A stretch of DNA of 64,000 bases from Saprospiraceae bacterium (GTDB lineage: Bacteria; Bacteroidota; Bacteroidia; Chitinophagales; Saprospiraceae). This document shows, one piece after another, positions 44,101 to 53,862 of the stretch. Numbering within the stretch: position 1 is the stretch's first letter; each line of letters starts with the position of its first letter. The stretch spans positions 1 through 64,000 of the forward strand of contig JALWRC010000043.1 in NCBI GenBank assembly GCA_027080725.1, in the 5' to 3' direction. Both the position numbers and the translations under genes were made by a program. A model generated the notes under the pieces. The model did no database searches, was not told the DNA's origin, and saw only the letters and a list, made by a program, of their open reading frames with translations.

Positions 44101-47051
44101 GTACAATCCTGTGGACTCTTCGATGCTACGTGCCGTACCCGGTACGTCCACTCCGAACACTCCCCTATCACATATACACCGTACGGATCAGGGATTGTCA
44201 AGGCGTCCTCCAGGTCTTCCGGCACAGGTAGGTGGTACGTACCGCTGCATTTGTAGTAATCCATCCCTATCGTATCTACCATATTACTCGTCGATGCACA
44301 ATACACACTCGGTGGATCGTGATCCACCACTTTTATCACTTGATAAAAATCCAATATCTTAGGGTAATTATCATTAATCACTCCATTACCTACACACCAG
44401 TCCACCACTTTCCAATGGCGCAACACCTTATAGGTCGCCCCGCACACATCCAATCTTTGGTCGCTGTAGGTCGCCACCAAGGTCGTGCAACCCGCTGGTA
44501 CAGGCCATCCTGTAGCATCCGGAGATGGATATCCATTTGGCAACTTAGACCAGGTCCCATTGCAGGAAAACGTAAGGTCATGAAGACCTATCGTGTCTTG
44601 TCTCAAATTGGGCAAATGAATCCGTATCGTATCGACACACATCGACCTATTGCCGGAGCCATCCTCCGCTGTCCACTTGCGCACCATCACCTTGTAGGCC
44701 AGGTCACAGTCGAAATCTTGTAGTAACTCATCATTATACCACAATTTCACATCTCCACAAGAATCAAAGCCGTGCACCACATACTCCCGCTCCCGGACCG
44801 TAGCCTCTACTGTCGCAGTCCCCGGCACAGGGTAACCCAAACTGTCCGGCGAAATACTCCGCGCACAACGCAAGGTATCCGTATGACATTTTAATGCGGG
44901 GATGAACTTGTCTTCCACCTTTATCTTCCCCCAACAGGAATTTCCGGTAAAAACATTAACAATCTTAACCACTAACGTATCACCAATGTAATTTCCATTG
45001 ACATAAGGACTCTCCGGAATAAGATTCTCGTTCTTAAGCTCGTGTACAAACAATTCTATTTTAAATACGTTATTGCAGGTCGTCACATCTCCTTCCAAAA
45101 TAATGTCAGGAGTGATTTGGGCGGAACATGTAGAATCCAATGAGACCTGCACCAAATCATTGCATGCGAGGTTGGGCACGGTGTCCGAAGCCGGATGGAT
45201 CTCAATATTAAATTGGCAATCCGTATAGTTATTGTGGCAATCCCAAAACCGGTATTTTATGGTAGTAATACCAACCGGGAAAGTATCTCCGGTATTCAAT
45301 CCGGTAAGGTCCATTCGAACAGTATCGAATAGGCAACAGTTGTCTGACACCCTTGGCACATTAAAAGTTACAGGTACTGCACATGTGTTAAATACTTTCA
45401 ATACAGTATCAGAACAGATGACAATGGGAGGAATCGTATCGAGAATAGTTACATGAGCTATGCAAGTATCCCGATTTAAACAACTATCTACAGCAATTAA
45501 AGTATCATTCACCACCCCAACATCGCCACAGGTGAAAGCGGTTCGGCTAATTGACAAGGAAGACAAGGAAGTACAAGCATCATAGCTTCCGTTATCTAAG
45601 TCATTGGCTGACAATCCGGGAACAATTCCATTAGCGTCAACATACAATGTGGTATCCTTGCAAATCGAAACCGGTGAAAGGGTATCAATCACCCTAATAA
45701 TTTGTTGACGGTTAGAAGCGTTGCCGCAACCATCAATGACTGTCCAGGTCCTCTCAATTTCATACAAATAAGGACATCCACCGCCTAAAATGATGGAATC
45801 TTTATGTTCTACTCGAATACTGTCATCACAGAGCATTGAAACATCAGGAACACCAATATTAACAACACCGGTATCTGTCAAACAATTAACAATGGTATCC
45901 TTAGGTACTATAAAACCAGGAGGTAAGGTATCCAGTAGAGTAATCTTTTGGCTATCAATCTTCTCATTTGAACAAGAATCCTTCAAACTCCATAATCGAG
46001 TAATAAAACCTGTTCCATTACATCCAGCCGGATGGAAGATGTCTTTATAAGTCGCCTCCAAATTGGTATTGCAATTATCTCTTTCATCCACGACATCACC
46101 TGTATTGTTCAGTGAAGTATCATACATGCATTGGGCATCAGCATATATGGTGACATCCGCTGGAGGCGTAAACTCCGGAGAGATGGTATCAATGATTGTA
46201 ATAATTTGTGTGTGCTGAGTGCTCAAGCCACATAGATCTGTCAATGTCCAAAGTCTTTGAATTATAGTATTGACCCCATTAACTCCATCGATACAACCTG
46301 ATATCTTTGTATCAGAAAAAACAGCCTGTAAAGAGTCAGGAGGACTACAGTTGTCTGCTTCGTCAGTGACATCTCCGGTAAAGACCGTGGATATATCATA
46401 ATGACACATTCCGTCCACATACAATGTTATATCAGCTGGTGTTGTAAATGTCGGTGGAGAATTATCATTGAAAATAAATTTTTGATTGGCAGAAGCTGTG
46501 TTTCCACAAGAATCTGAAATTGCATAGATTCGAAGAAGAGTATGAGGGCAATACTGTACTACTATAGAATCTTTTACATAATGGAAGGTAGAGGTATCTA
46601 GTGCACAATTATCAGAAACTTGAACCGCAACCTGTAAGAGTTGATTATAAGTTTGGATGACTGGAGGTAATGGATCTCCACAATTTAAGAACGTAAAATC
46701 AAATTGTAATACTGGACTTGAAAGATCCCCAATGGAAATATTCTGCGAACAGGTATCGGAATTTCCCAGAATGTCACTAAGTTGAAACATTCGAGTGTAC
46801 CATTGGGAACAAAGAGGGCCTGAAAGGGTCTCTGAGACTACTGAGAAGCTATTCGAATCGATAGCACTCATGGAACTAACCGAGCCTCCTTCTGCGAGAA
46901 ATTCATCTAAAGTCAATATAGGTGTCACGTCATTTACAGAACACATTTGACCAGTTGTTGGAGGACAATTTAAAGTCACTTGACTATGCAATGAAATAAT
47001 AAAAAATGCGCTTACAACTAATAGCCATAGGAATTTTAAATATGCTGTCAT
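41178..47051 (-). CDS. Giant surface protein (1957 residues), chimeric with its neighbour
   Basis: A signal peptide (MTAYLKFLWLLVVSAFFIISLHS) precedes about 700 residues of HYR-like repeats. Recurring units include PPADITLYVDGMCHYDIS, PPADVTIYADAQCMYDTS, DERDNC and IDTISP. From about residue 705 to 1897 the protein is encoded by DNA apparently identical to the next gene. That part includes further HYR-like repeats and a dockerin-like pair near 1610-1665 (VSTRDLVAIQKYLLGK and ADANNSGSISTADILALRK). It also has a cohesin-like segment and the start of the sorting tail. The last 60 residues differ (FRDISGKVLFRRTLSGQKG). The N-terminal part is visibly AT-richer than the shared core. Confidence 0.85.
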   Translation of the reverse strand: MTAYLKFLWLLVVSAFFIISLHSQVTLNCPPTTGQMCSVNDVTPILTLDEFLAEGGSVSSMSAIDSNSFSVVSETLSGPLCSQWYTRMFQLSDILGNSDTCSQNISIGDLSSPVLQFDFTFLNCGDPLPPVIQTYNQLLQVAVQVSDNCALDTSTFHYVKDSIVVQYCPHTLLRIYAISDSCGNTASANQKFIFNDNSPPTFTTPADITLYVDGMCHYDISTVFTGDVTDEADNCSPPDSLQAVFSDTKISGCIDGVNGVNTIIQRLWTLTDLCGLSTQHTQIITIIDTISPEFTPPADVTIYADAQCMYDTSLNNTGDVVDERDNCNTNLEATYKDIFHPAGCNGTGFITRLWSLKDSCSNEKIDSQKITLLDTLPPGFIVPKDTIVNCLTDTGVVNIGVPDVSMLCDDSIRVEHKDSIILGGGCPYLYEIERTWTVIDGCGNASNRQQIIRVIDTLSPVSICKDTTLYVDANGIVPGLSANDLDNGSYDACTSLSSLSISRTAFTCGDVGVVNDTLIAVDSCLNRDTCIAHVTILDTIPPIVICSDTVLKVFNTCAVPVTFNVPRVSDNCCLFDTVRMDLTGLNTGDTFPVGITTIKYRFWDCHNNYTDCQFNIEIHPASDTVPNLACNDLVQVSLDSTCSAQITPDIILEGDVTTCNNVFKIELFVHELKNENLIPESPYVNGNYIGDTLVVKIVNVFTGNSCWGKIKVEDKFIPALKCHTDTLRCARSISPDSLGYPVPGTATVEATVREREYVVHGFDSCGDVKLWYNDELLQDFDCDLAYKVMVRKWTAEDGSGNRSMCVDTIRIHLPNLRQDTIGLHDLTFSCNGTWSKLPNGYPSPDATGWPVPAGCTTLVATYSDQRLDVCGATYKVLRHWKVVDWCVGNGVINDNYPKILDFYQVIKVVDHDPPSVYCASTSNMVDTIGMDYYKCSGTYHLPVPEDLEDALTIPDPYGVYVIGECSEWTYRVRHVASKSPQDCTPSDSYGTYLGAARTKDDPGFVKSGLPAGCNWFYYEITDACGNTSSCAFDIYVKDDQLPIAVCEGHTVVTLNLDGRAKVYARSLDDGSIDNCMIDTMLVRRMDYGAPCQTPDKTFKSYVEFCCADAGQRIMVEFKVIDKMGNASVCMVEVEVVDKEAPKVIPLPDLTVNCRYKYDTSDLSSYFGKIVKEAGLREEIEIGGRVVGRDGLATDNCEVTRIEETAKINLHCHKGWIERTFKIYDKQGLLTISKQHISLVDPVPFNSKGRDIRWPRDILDRPLVTNCKKGVNTDPAVTGKPRYSNTDCAHVTETYTDKIYHSVKDACYKIERTWTVIDWCQYAKAGDPIWEHKQYIKVSNYTAPEFAAESCEDKVFCDSSAYDYKGRCIGHAKLKPEAHDDCTPDDELQWRYRLDLGVTGTYGPWRNSEDASGTYETGVHKIEWSVTDGCGNETRCSYEFEVKDCKKPTPYCRDEIVTVIMPTSGEIEIWASDFNIGSSDNCTVKEDLRYSFTEDGKTPNKTFYCSDLEGNASKEIPLTMWVLDEAGNAEGCSVLLKLQDNGDCKSGGQLARISGALMKVTDTPTAIGDVTLYRETGEEVKALEGVQGTYKIEDVKRNEGYELKVRYEKDYGKGVSTRDLVAIQKYLLGKGDLPAPWQRIAADANNSGSISTADILALRKIILGKSQKLKKSGSWRYYPVGMDMSELAAMPGKEDHMRIPVVNTDMDQMNFYGIKIGDVTGEENMQTGGNLVKGGEITLKGEWTEGADDTRVLSVRGDGQEALTALQFTISYPENMTLKKVSQGALQGVEMEYAIYEGRTTVSWYSTEPTVEGELIRFVFEGTISEGDRAEVQLGSEITANEVLTESGVTGVAKLDLSTEVTATRDEAQEGYQLLQNIPNPFKGTTIIPFTLPRAQEVQFTFRDISGKVLFRRTLSGQKGYNTLEVSDRELGLNKGVVIYEMRANAFNVVKKMMLFRQ
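41361..44940 (-). repeat. 3.58 kb duplicated segment, copy 1
   Basis: This matches 47404-50983 at a constant offset of 6043 bases. Reading both copies side by side, I found a mismatch at 41382/47425 near one edge and none elsewhere in the lines compared. Identity stops sharply at 44940/50983, after CCCCCAACAGGAA. Both copies lie inside genes in the same orientation and frame. Confidence 0.93.
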
Positions 47052-47171
47052 ATTATCCCAATTTACAATTTAAAAAATGCCCTAATATATATAATACAGT
47101 TAGCAAGTTTCATAAATCGTGCCAAAACTCAATGTTTACATAGGGCCCGAAAAATCTCACCCAATTCAAAT

Positions 47172-47199
47172 AAAAAGCCCTCGGAGAATTCCGAGGGCT
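47172..47199 (-). terminator. Rho-independent terminator of the gene at 47230
   Basis: AGCCCTCGG and CCGAGGGCT form a nine-pair stem; on the minus strand it is followed by a short T run. Confidence 0.8.
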
Positions 47200-47229
47200 A
47201 TATACTACAAACACATTAATTAATCTCTT

Positions 47230-50200
47230 TTAAAGCAAAACCATCTTTCGAACAATATTCTTGTTATTGCATTTCATTTGGTAATAAATCACCCCTTCAG
47301 CATTTAATTCCTTATTACTAATGGTGAAAGAATTCCTTCCTTTCTTTCCATCCATACTAAGAGCCTTTAAAACTCGACCTTGGGCATTCCTAAAAATAAA
47401 TTGCACTTCTTGTGCCCGGGGCAATGTAAAGGGGATAATCGTCGTCCCTTTAAACGGGTTGGGGATGTTTTGCAGAAGCTGATAGCCCTCCTGCGCTTCG
47501 TCCCGGGTCGCCGTCACCTCCGTGGATAAGTCCAGCTTGGCTACACCCGTCACTCCACTCTCCGTCAAGACTTCATTGGCCGTAATCTCTGAGCCCAATT
47601 GCACTTCCGCTCTATCCCCTTCCGATATGGTCCCTTCAAACACAAACCGAATCAGTTCGCCTTCAACGGTGGGCTCGGTACTATACCACGACACCGTCGT
47701 ACGGCCTTCGTATATCGCATACTCCATCTCTACTCCTTGTAACGCTCCTTGGCTTACCTTCTTTAAGGTCATATTCTCCGGGTATGAAATCGTAAATTGC
47801 AGGGCGGTGAGTGCCTCTTGTCCATCTCCACGAACACTCAATACCCGGGTATCATCTGCTCCTTCGGTCCACTCCCCCTTTAGTGTAATCTCTCCACCTT
47901 TGACCAAATTGCCACCCGTCTGCATATTCTCTTCTCCCGTCACATCTCCTATCTTTATTCCGTAGAAATTCATTTGGTCCATGTCCGTATTGACTACCGG
48001 GATACGCATATGGTCTTCCTTACCAGGCATCGCTGCCAATTCACTCATGTCCATCCCCACAGGATAATAGCGCCACGAACCGCTCTTCTTCAGCTTTTGA
48101 CTCTTACCCAATATAATCTTACGCAAGGCCAATATATCCGCCGTACTGATACTTCCACTGTTATTGGCGTCTGCTGCTATGCGTTGCCAGGGAGCCGGCA
48201 AGTCGCCCTTGCCCAACAAGTACTTTTGTATCGCTACCAGGTCTCGCGTCGATACCCCTTTACCATAATCCTTTTCGTACCGTACTTTTAGTTCATAACC
48301 CTCATTGCGCTTCACATCTTCAATTTTGTATGTCCCTTGCACTCCTTCGAGTGCTTTCACCTCTTCTCCGGTCTCCCGATACAACGTCACATCTCCTATG
48401 GCTGTTGGTGTATCTGTCACCTTCATCAAGGCCCCTGAGATTCTTGCCAGTTGGCCGCCACTCTTGCAGTCTCCATTGTCCTGCAATTTCAACAATACGG
48501 AACAGCCCTCTGCATTGCCCGCCTCATCCAATACCCACATCGTCAACGGAATCTCTTTGCTCGCATTGCCTTCGAGATCCGAACAGTAGAATGTCTTATT
48601 CGGGGTCTTTCCATCTTCGGTAAAGCTATAGCGCAAATCCTCTTTGACCGTACAGTTATCCGACGATCCGATATTAAAGTCACTGGCCCATATCTCTATC
48701 TCTCCGCTCGTAGGCATAATCACCGTTACTATTTCATCCCGGCAATAGGGTGTCGGTTTCTTACAATCTTTTACTTCAAACTCGTACGAGCATCGCGTCT
48801 CATTCCCACAGCCGTCCGTTACGCTCCACTCTATCTTATGCACTCCCGTCTCGTAGGTCCCGCTCGCGTCTTCGCTGTTACGCCATGGTCCGTAGGTCCC
48901 CGTTACCCCCAAGTCCAATCTATAGCGCCATTGCAACTCGTCGTCAGGGGTACAGTCATCGTGTGCCTCCGGCTTCAACTTGGCATGCCCTATACATCTG
49001 CCTTTGTAATCATAGGCGCTACTGTCACAAAACACTTTATCTTCACAGCTCTCTGCTGCAAACTCCGGTGCTGTATAATTGGATACTTTGATGTATTGCT
49101 TGTGCTCCCATATCGGGTCACCCGCTTTTGCATATTGGCACCAGTCTATCACCGTCCACGTACGCTCTATCTTGTAGCACGCATCCTTGACCGAATGATA
49201 TATCTTATCCGTGTACGTCTCCGTCACATGTGCGCAATCTGTGTTGCTATATCTCGGCTTGCCCGTTACGGCAGGATCCGTATTGACACCTTTCTTACAG
49301 TTGGTTACCAGTGGGCGGTCGAGAATATCACGAGGCCATCTTATATCACGGCCTTTGCTATTGAATGGAACCGGATCTACTAGCGATATATGCTGTTTGC
49401 TTATCGTCAACAGTCCTTGCTTGTCATATATCTTAAACGTCCGTTCTATCCATCCTTTGTGGCAATGCAAATTAATCTTGGCCGTCTCTTCTATTCGTGT
49501 CACCTCGCAGTTGTCCGTCGCCAGACCATCCCGGCCTACCACTCGACCCCCTATCTCTATTTCCTCTCTCAATCCTGCTTCTTTGACTATTTTCCCAAAG
49601 TAGCTCGACAAATCACTCGTGTCGTATTTATACCTACAATTCACTGTTAAGTCCGGCAGTGGTATCACTTTTGGGGCTTCTTTGTCCACAACTTCCACTT
49701 CCACCATACACACGGAGGCATTGCCCATTTTGTCGATTACTTTAAACTCTACCATGATGCGCTGCCCTGCATCTGCACAGCAAAACTCCACATACGATTT
49801 GAACGTCTTATCCGGGGTTTGGCAAGGGGCGCCGTAGTCCATCCGCCGGACCAGCATGGTGTCTATCATACAGTTGTCTATTGACCCATCGTCCAGACTT
49901 CTTGCATAAACCTTTGCTCGTCCGTCCAGGTTTAACGTCACTACTGTATGGCCTTCACACACGGCTATCGGCAATTGGTCATCTTTGACGTATATGTCAA
50001 ACGCACAGCTCGACGTGTTGCCACAGGCATCCGTTATCTCGTAGTAAAACCAATTGCAACCCGCAGGTAGACCGCTCTTTACAAAGCCCGGATCATCCTT
50101 CGTCCTCGCTGCTCCCAAATACGTTCCGTAGCTATCCGAGGGGGTACAATCCTGTGGACTCTTCGATGCTACGTGCCGTACCCGGTACGTCCACTCCGAA

Positions 50201-52659
50201 CACTCCCCTATCACATATACACCGTACGGATCAGGGATTGTCAAGGCGTCCTCCAGGTCTTCCGGCACAGGTAGGTGGTACGTACCGCTGCATTTGTAGT
50301 AATCCATCCCTATCGTATCTACCATATTACTCGTCGATGCACAATACACACTCGGTGGATCGTGATCCACCACTTTTATCACTTGATAAAAATCCAATAT
50401 CTTAGGGTAATTATCATTAATCACTCCATTACCTACACACCAGTCCACCACTTTCCAATGGCGCAACACCTTATAGGTCGCCCCGCACACATCCAATCTT
50501 TGGTCGCTGTAGGTCGCCACCAAGGTCGTGCAACCCGCTGGTACAGGCCATCCTGTAGCATCCGGAGATGGATATCCATTTGGCAACTTAGACCAGGTCC
50601 CATTGCAGGAAAACGTAAGGTCATGAAGACCTATCGTGTCTTGTCTCAAATTGGGCAAATGAATCCGTATCGTATCGACACACATCGACCTATTGCCGGA
50701 GCCATCCTCCGCTGTCCACTTGCGCACCATCACCTTGTAGGCCAGGTCACAGTCGAAATCTTGTAGTAACTCATCATTATACCACAATTTCACATCTCCA
50801 CAAGAATCAAAGCCGTGCACCACATACTCCCGCTCCCGGACCGTAGCCTCTACTGTCGCAGTCCCCGGCACAGGGTAACCCAAACTGTCCGGCGAAATAC
50901 TCCGCGCACAACGCAAGGTATCCGTATGACATTTTAATGCGGGGATGAACTTGTCTTCCACCTTTATCTTCCCCCAACAGGAAACATCCTGGCAGGTATC
51001 CTTAATCGAATAATCCACGATGGTTCCTACGTGTTCACATCTCAAGGTGTCACCAGAGATAACATTGCCGTTAATATCTTTTAATTCGACCTCCCAACAA
51101 GCCGGATTTATATCTCCCTCTGCCACCATATCAAGGGTAACATGTGCTATTCCTGTTGAATCCAGGGAGATTTGTACCAGATCATTGCAAGCTAACGTCG
51201 GATTTCCATTGGTTCCGGTCGCAGATTGATCGCAATTAGTTCGATAAACTTCAACATCACCTATAAGCAACTTATCTGCAATAGAATTGGTACCATTAAA
51301 GTCTATCACGATATCGGTAAAGGCATTACCCGAAGACCCTGCGGTCACACTTTTATTTCCCTGAGTGCTAACACCCTCTAATCCATAATAATAGCCACTA
51401 CCGGAAGATGCATTACTCATATATCCGGTGGTCGCCCAAACCATCGAATCGCACTCAGCAAGGGCACTACCGTTATTATCCCTATATCCATAGCTCACAC
51501 CTCCTGCCGCGTTGCGACCATCCAAGCCGGTAGTAAAAGACCAAGCTCCCACAAAGTAATTTGGACCTGTAGAATAGCTATTTCCACTTTTAATAAATTC
51601 ATACACTCCGGCACGGTGGGGATGCCCTCTTTCTCCGACGAGCATATCCCCTTTGTCAGAAAACGATATGTCTGTAATCCTCGACGTATCTGAAGTCAAT
51701 GTGTTCATAACAATCTCTACAGATTGTCCACTGGTAAATATTTGGTTACCATTATCAAATGTTGCATCAAACTCTCCTCCGGCTGTTAGTGGTACTGAAT
51801 ACACTGTACTTGACTGACCCGGACTAACGGCCTGTCGCGCAAAATACACTTTTGTAGTTTGTGTAGAGGTATCCGTATAAACACCAATGCCCCAAAGCCG
51901 TTCCGTTGCCGGCGCTAAGCCTGCTGTCCCATCATCCAATGTAAATGGGTCATAAACACTCACAATAGAAGGTGTCGGCATCTTAAGGTCTACACGGTAT
52001 ATGCGTCCGTCCTCCAGATTGGTTATAAATAGTTGATGATGCTTTTTGTCGTAGGCCAAATTCCCAATGCCATTTCCTTCCCCTCCTGTATTGGGCACCT
52101 GTGTTGTGGGCAGGGCTCCAATGGTAGCGGAATTGGCTGTAGTCAAAAGATTAGAAAGGTTGGCCAGATTTGCATGGTCTGCCATATATACCCCGCCCGT
52201 ACCGGCCGGACCGGTAAAGTGGCCTGCATGAATGGTATAAAGCGTATCTAAACGGTAAACATCAGAAGCTCCAAAATAAACATTCCCTACAGAGTCTAAA
52301 GCAATGCCAAATATCTCCCCCATATTGGATACTGTCCAACTTGAAGGAGTTTGGACGATACCTGGATTTACGGCCGCCCAATCCACATTTCTAGGTGCAT
52401 TCCGGTTTTGTCTGACATCGTATACATTGGCTACTATACTATTGGGATTGGATGTATCTCCATAACAGGTAATCACGGCCATCCCCAACTCTAGCGACTG
52501 ACTATAAGATGAGAATCCCATCATCAATAATCCCACCAACAGCACTGCTGAGCGCATCACTGATGTGTCAAACAGCCTCTGTAAAAAGAATGACATGCTC
52601 CCTCGTCCCAAGTTTATGGTGACGTCAGTGCTATGTTTCGGAGTAATTGAGTAATTCAT
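47230..52659 (-). CDS. Giant surface protein (1809 residues): beta-propeller, HYR-like repeats, dockerin-like pair, T9SS tail
   Basis: This is a full-length paralogue of the gene at 16444, with the same order of domains. A signal segment (MRSAVLLVGLLMMGFSSYSQ) may start from internal Met22 or Met35. The propeller spans about 55-490 (TVSNMGEIFGIALDSVGNVYFGAS, LAYDKKHHQLFITNLEDGRIYRVDL, LVGERGHPHRAG). HYR-like repeats follow, then a dockerin-like pair near 1465-1520, a cohesin-like segment, and a T9SS tail (FIFRNAQGRVLKALSMDGKKG). Residues about 559-1752 are encoded by the DNA shared with the neighbouring gene. Probably cell-surface attached; ligand unknown. Confidence 0.87.
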   Translation of the reverse strand: MNYSITPKHSTDVTINLGRGSMSFFLQRLFDTSVMRSAVLLVGLLMMGFSSYSQSLELGMAVITCYGDTSNPNSIVANVYDVRQNRNAPRNVDWAAVNPGIVQTPSSWTVSNMGEIFGIALDSVGNVYFGASDVYRLDTLYTIHAGHFTGPAGTGGVYMADHANLANLSNLLTTANSATIGALPTTQVPNTGGEGNGIGNLAYDKKHHQLFITNLEDGRIYRVDLKMPTPSIVSVYDPFTLDDGTAGLAPATERLWGIGVYTDTSTQTTKVYFARQAVSPGQSSTVYSVPLTAGGEFDATFDNGNQIFTSGQSVEIVMNTLTSDTSRITDISFSDKGDMLVGERGHPHRAGVYEFIKSGNSYSTGPNYFVGAWSFTTGLDGRNAAGGVSYGYRDNNGSALAECDSMVWATTGYMSNASSGSGYYYGLEGVSTQGNKSVTAGSSGNAFTDIVIDFNGTNSIADKLLIGDVEVYRTNCDQSATGTNGNPTLACNDLVQISLDSTGIAHVTLDMVAEGDINPACWEVELKDINGNVISGDTLRCEHVGTIVDYSIKDTCQDVSCWGKIKVEDKFIPALKCHTDTLRCARSISPDSLGYPVPGTATVEATVREREYVVHGFDSCGDVKLWYNDELLQDFDCDLAYKVMVRKWTAEDGSGNRSMCVDTIRIHLPNLRQDTIGLHDLTFSCNGTWSKLPNGYPSPDATGWPVPAGCTTLVATYSDQRLDVCGATYKVLRHWKVVDWCVGNGVINDNYPKILDFYQVIKVVDHDPPSVYCASTSNMVDTIGMDYYKCSGTYHLPVPEDLEDALTIPDPYGVYVIGECSEWTYRVRHVASKSPQDCTPSDSYGTYLGAARTKDDPGFVKSGLPAGCNWFYYEITDACGNTSSCAFDIYVKDDQLPIAVCEGHTVVTLNLDGRAKVYARSLDDGSIDNCMIDTMLVRRMDYGAPCQTPDKTFKSYVEFCCADAGQRIMVEFKVIDKMGNASVCMVEVEVVDKEAPKVIPLPDLTVNCRYKYDTSDLSSYFGKIVKEAGLREEIEIGGRVVGRDGLATDNCEVTRIEETAKINLHCHKGWIERTFKIYDKQGLLTISKQHISLVDPVPFNSKGRDIRWPRDILDRPLVTNCKKGVNTDPAVTGKPRYSNTDCAHVTETYTDKIYHSVKDACYKIERTWTVIDWCQYAKAGDPIWEHKQYIKVSNYTAPEFAAESCEDKVFCDSSAYDYKGRCIGHAKLKPEAHDDCTPDDELQWRYRLDLGVTGTYGPWRNSEDASGTYETGVHKIEWSVTDGCGNETRCSYEFEVKDCKKPTPYCRDEIVTVIMPTSGEIEIWASDFNIGSSDNCTVKEDLRYSFTEDGKTPNKTFYCSDLEGNASKEIPLTMWVLDEAGNAEGCSVLLKLQDNGDCKSGGQLARISGALMKVTDTPTAIGDVTLYRETGEEVKALEGVQGTYKIEDVKRNEGYELKVRYEKDYGKGVSTRDLVAIQKYLLGKGDLPAPWQRIAADANNSGSISTADILALRKIILGKSQKLKKSGSWRYYPVGMDMSELAAMPGKEDHMRIPVVNTDMDQMNFYGIKIGDVTGEENMQTGGNLVKGGEITLKGEWTEGADDTRVLSVRGDGQEALTALQFTISYPENMTLKKVSQGALQGVEMEYAIYEGRTTVSWYSTEPTVEGELIRFVFEGTISEGDRAEVQLGSEITANEVLTESGVTGVAKLDLSTEVTATRDEAQEGYQLLQNIPNPFKGTTIIPFTLPRAQEVQFIFRNAQGRVLKALSMDGKKGRNSFTISNKELNAEGVIYYQMKCNNKNIVRKMVLL
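47404..50983 (-). repeat. 3.58 kb duplicated segment, copy 2
   Basis: Partner of 41361-44940. In this gene the segment continues naturally from a propeller, as in the diverged paralogue at 16444. This copy may therefore be the donor and the 41178 gene the recipient of a conversion; that direction is inference. Confidence 0.93.
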
Positions 52660-53164
52660 ACGTTGTAGATTAATTATAAATTATTGTTCACCGTTCTTAC
52701 TCAAAACACATACCAAAAAATCTTAAATTATTACTGCAAAACATATATAGCCCGGAGTATGCCCCACCTAACGAACTCTTACATTTTAACTTTCAAACAG
52801 AAACATATTAGAAATAATAATCATGTTAATTGTTGTAAAAACATTATATTTCTTTACTATTTGTAAATATTTTTGTTTCAGCAGCTGTTCACCTACTGAT
52901 CAAAACTTTTATTGATTTACATTTAAACTTTGGAGACAATATTACCTTTCAAAACGATATTTAACCCAAGAATCTCCCAACAGGAAACGGGCCAATCTAA
53001 TTTTTTCTTTTTATGAATTGTTATATACAATTTTATGTGTTTACGCCTTAAGTTTCACCACTCACCGTGCGCAATAGCAACCATGGGGCTATGCTATCCT
53101 TTCCACCTTAAATAACAGCAAGGCAGTTCCCAGAATTCAACATGATGTAACAACTAAGAAGTTG
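52660..53164. other. Intergenic region upstream of the giant gene
   Basis: This AT-rich stretch probably carries the promoter of the gene at 47230 on the minus strand. The 60-residue open frame at 52684-52866 is low complexity. Nothing else was recognised. Confidence 0.4.
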
Positions 53165-53788
53165 TCAACAAAGAGCTTTGATATAGGCTTCAAGAACGGC
53201 AAGTCCTTTAAGGTAAGAGTCATTATTATTAACTATAATATCCGCCTTTTCTTTATAGGGTGCTATAAATTGTTGAAAAGAGGGATTAACATGTTCTACA
53301 TACCGGTAAAGGACATCATCCAAGGGATAGTTGCGTTCGATGCGGTCCCGTTTTACACGTCTAACCACCATATGCGCAGGATGGGCATGGATAAAAACCG
53401 AAAGATCGCAGAGGCCCTTTGGCAATAAGAAGTGTAAGGCAAACAACCCCTCAATCAAAATGACCGGTGCCGGCTTAAGGACAATCCTTTGGCCCAATTT
53501 ATCGCGGTTATTAAAGGTGTACTCCCTTAGTTCGACTTCTTCGCCATTGATAAGGTGCTCCAAATCAGACATAAAGTCTTCTTCTCTAAATGAGTAGGGC
53601 AGGTCAAAATTATGTATGCCTTCCTTGTCTACCTTTTGTTCTTCCTTAGGCTTATAATAATCATCCAAGGATACGACACACAAATGCCGTTCGCTAATTC
53701 TGTCTCTCAAGTCCCTGATGAAAGAGGTCTTACCTGACCCCGAACCACCGGAAATCGCGATTATAAACGGTCTTTTATTCTCCTTCAT
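53165..53788 (-). CDS. udk: Uridine kinase
   Basis: Udk phosphorylates uridine and cytidine in pyrimidine salvage. The 207-residue protein has the P-loop ISGGSGSGKTS near residues 12-22, VVSLDDYYKP near 38 and HNFDLPYSF near 58. VILIEGLFALH near 110 and RRVKRDRIERNY near 142 are also typical. The gene stands alone upstream of the divergent tRNA cluster. Confidence 0.94.
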   Translation of the reverse strand: MKENKRPFIIAISGGSGSGKTSFIRDLRDRISERHLCVVSLDDYYKPKEEQKVDKEGIHNFDLPYSFREEDFMSDLEHLINGEEVELREYTFNNRDKLGQRIVLKPAPVILIEGLFALHFLLPKGLCDLSVFIHAHPAHMVVRRVKRDRIERNYPLDDVLYRYVEHVNPSFQQFIAPYKEKADIIVNNNDSYLKGLAVLEAYIKALC

Positions 53789-53862
53789 CGGATAATCTTT
53801 ATTTCATTCGCAGGGCAAATATAAAAAGATAATAAATGGAGAGTAAAAAATCAAAAAGTTAA

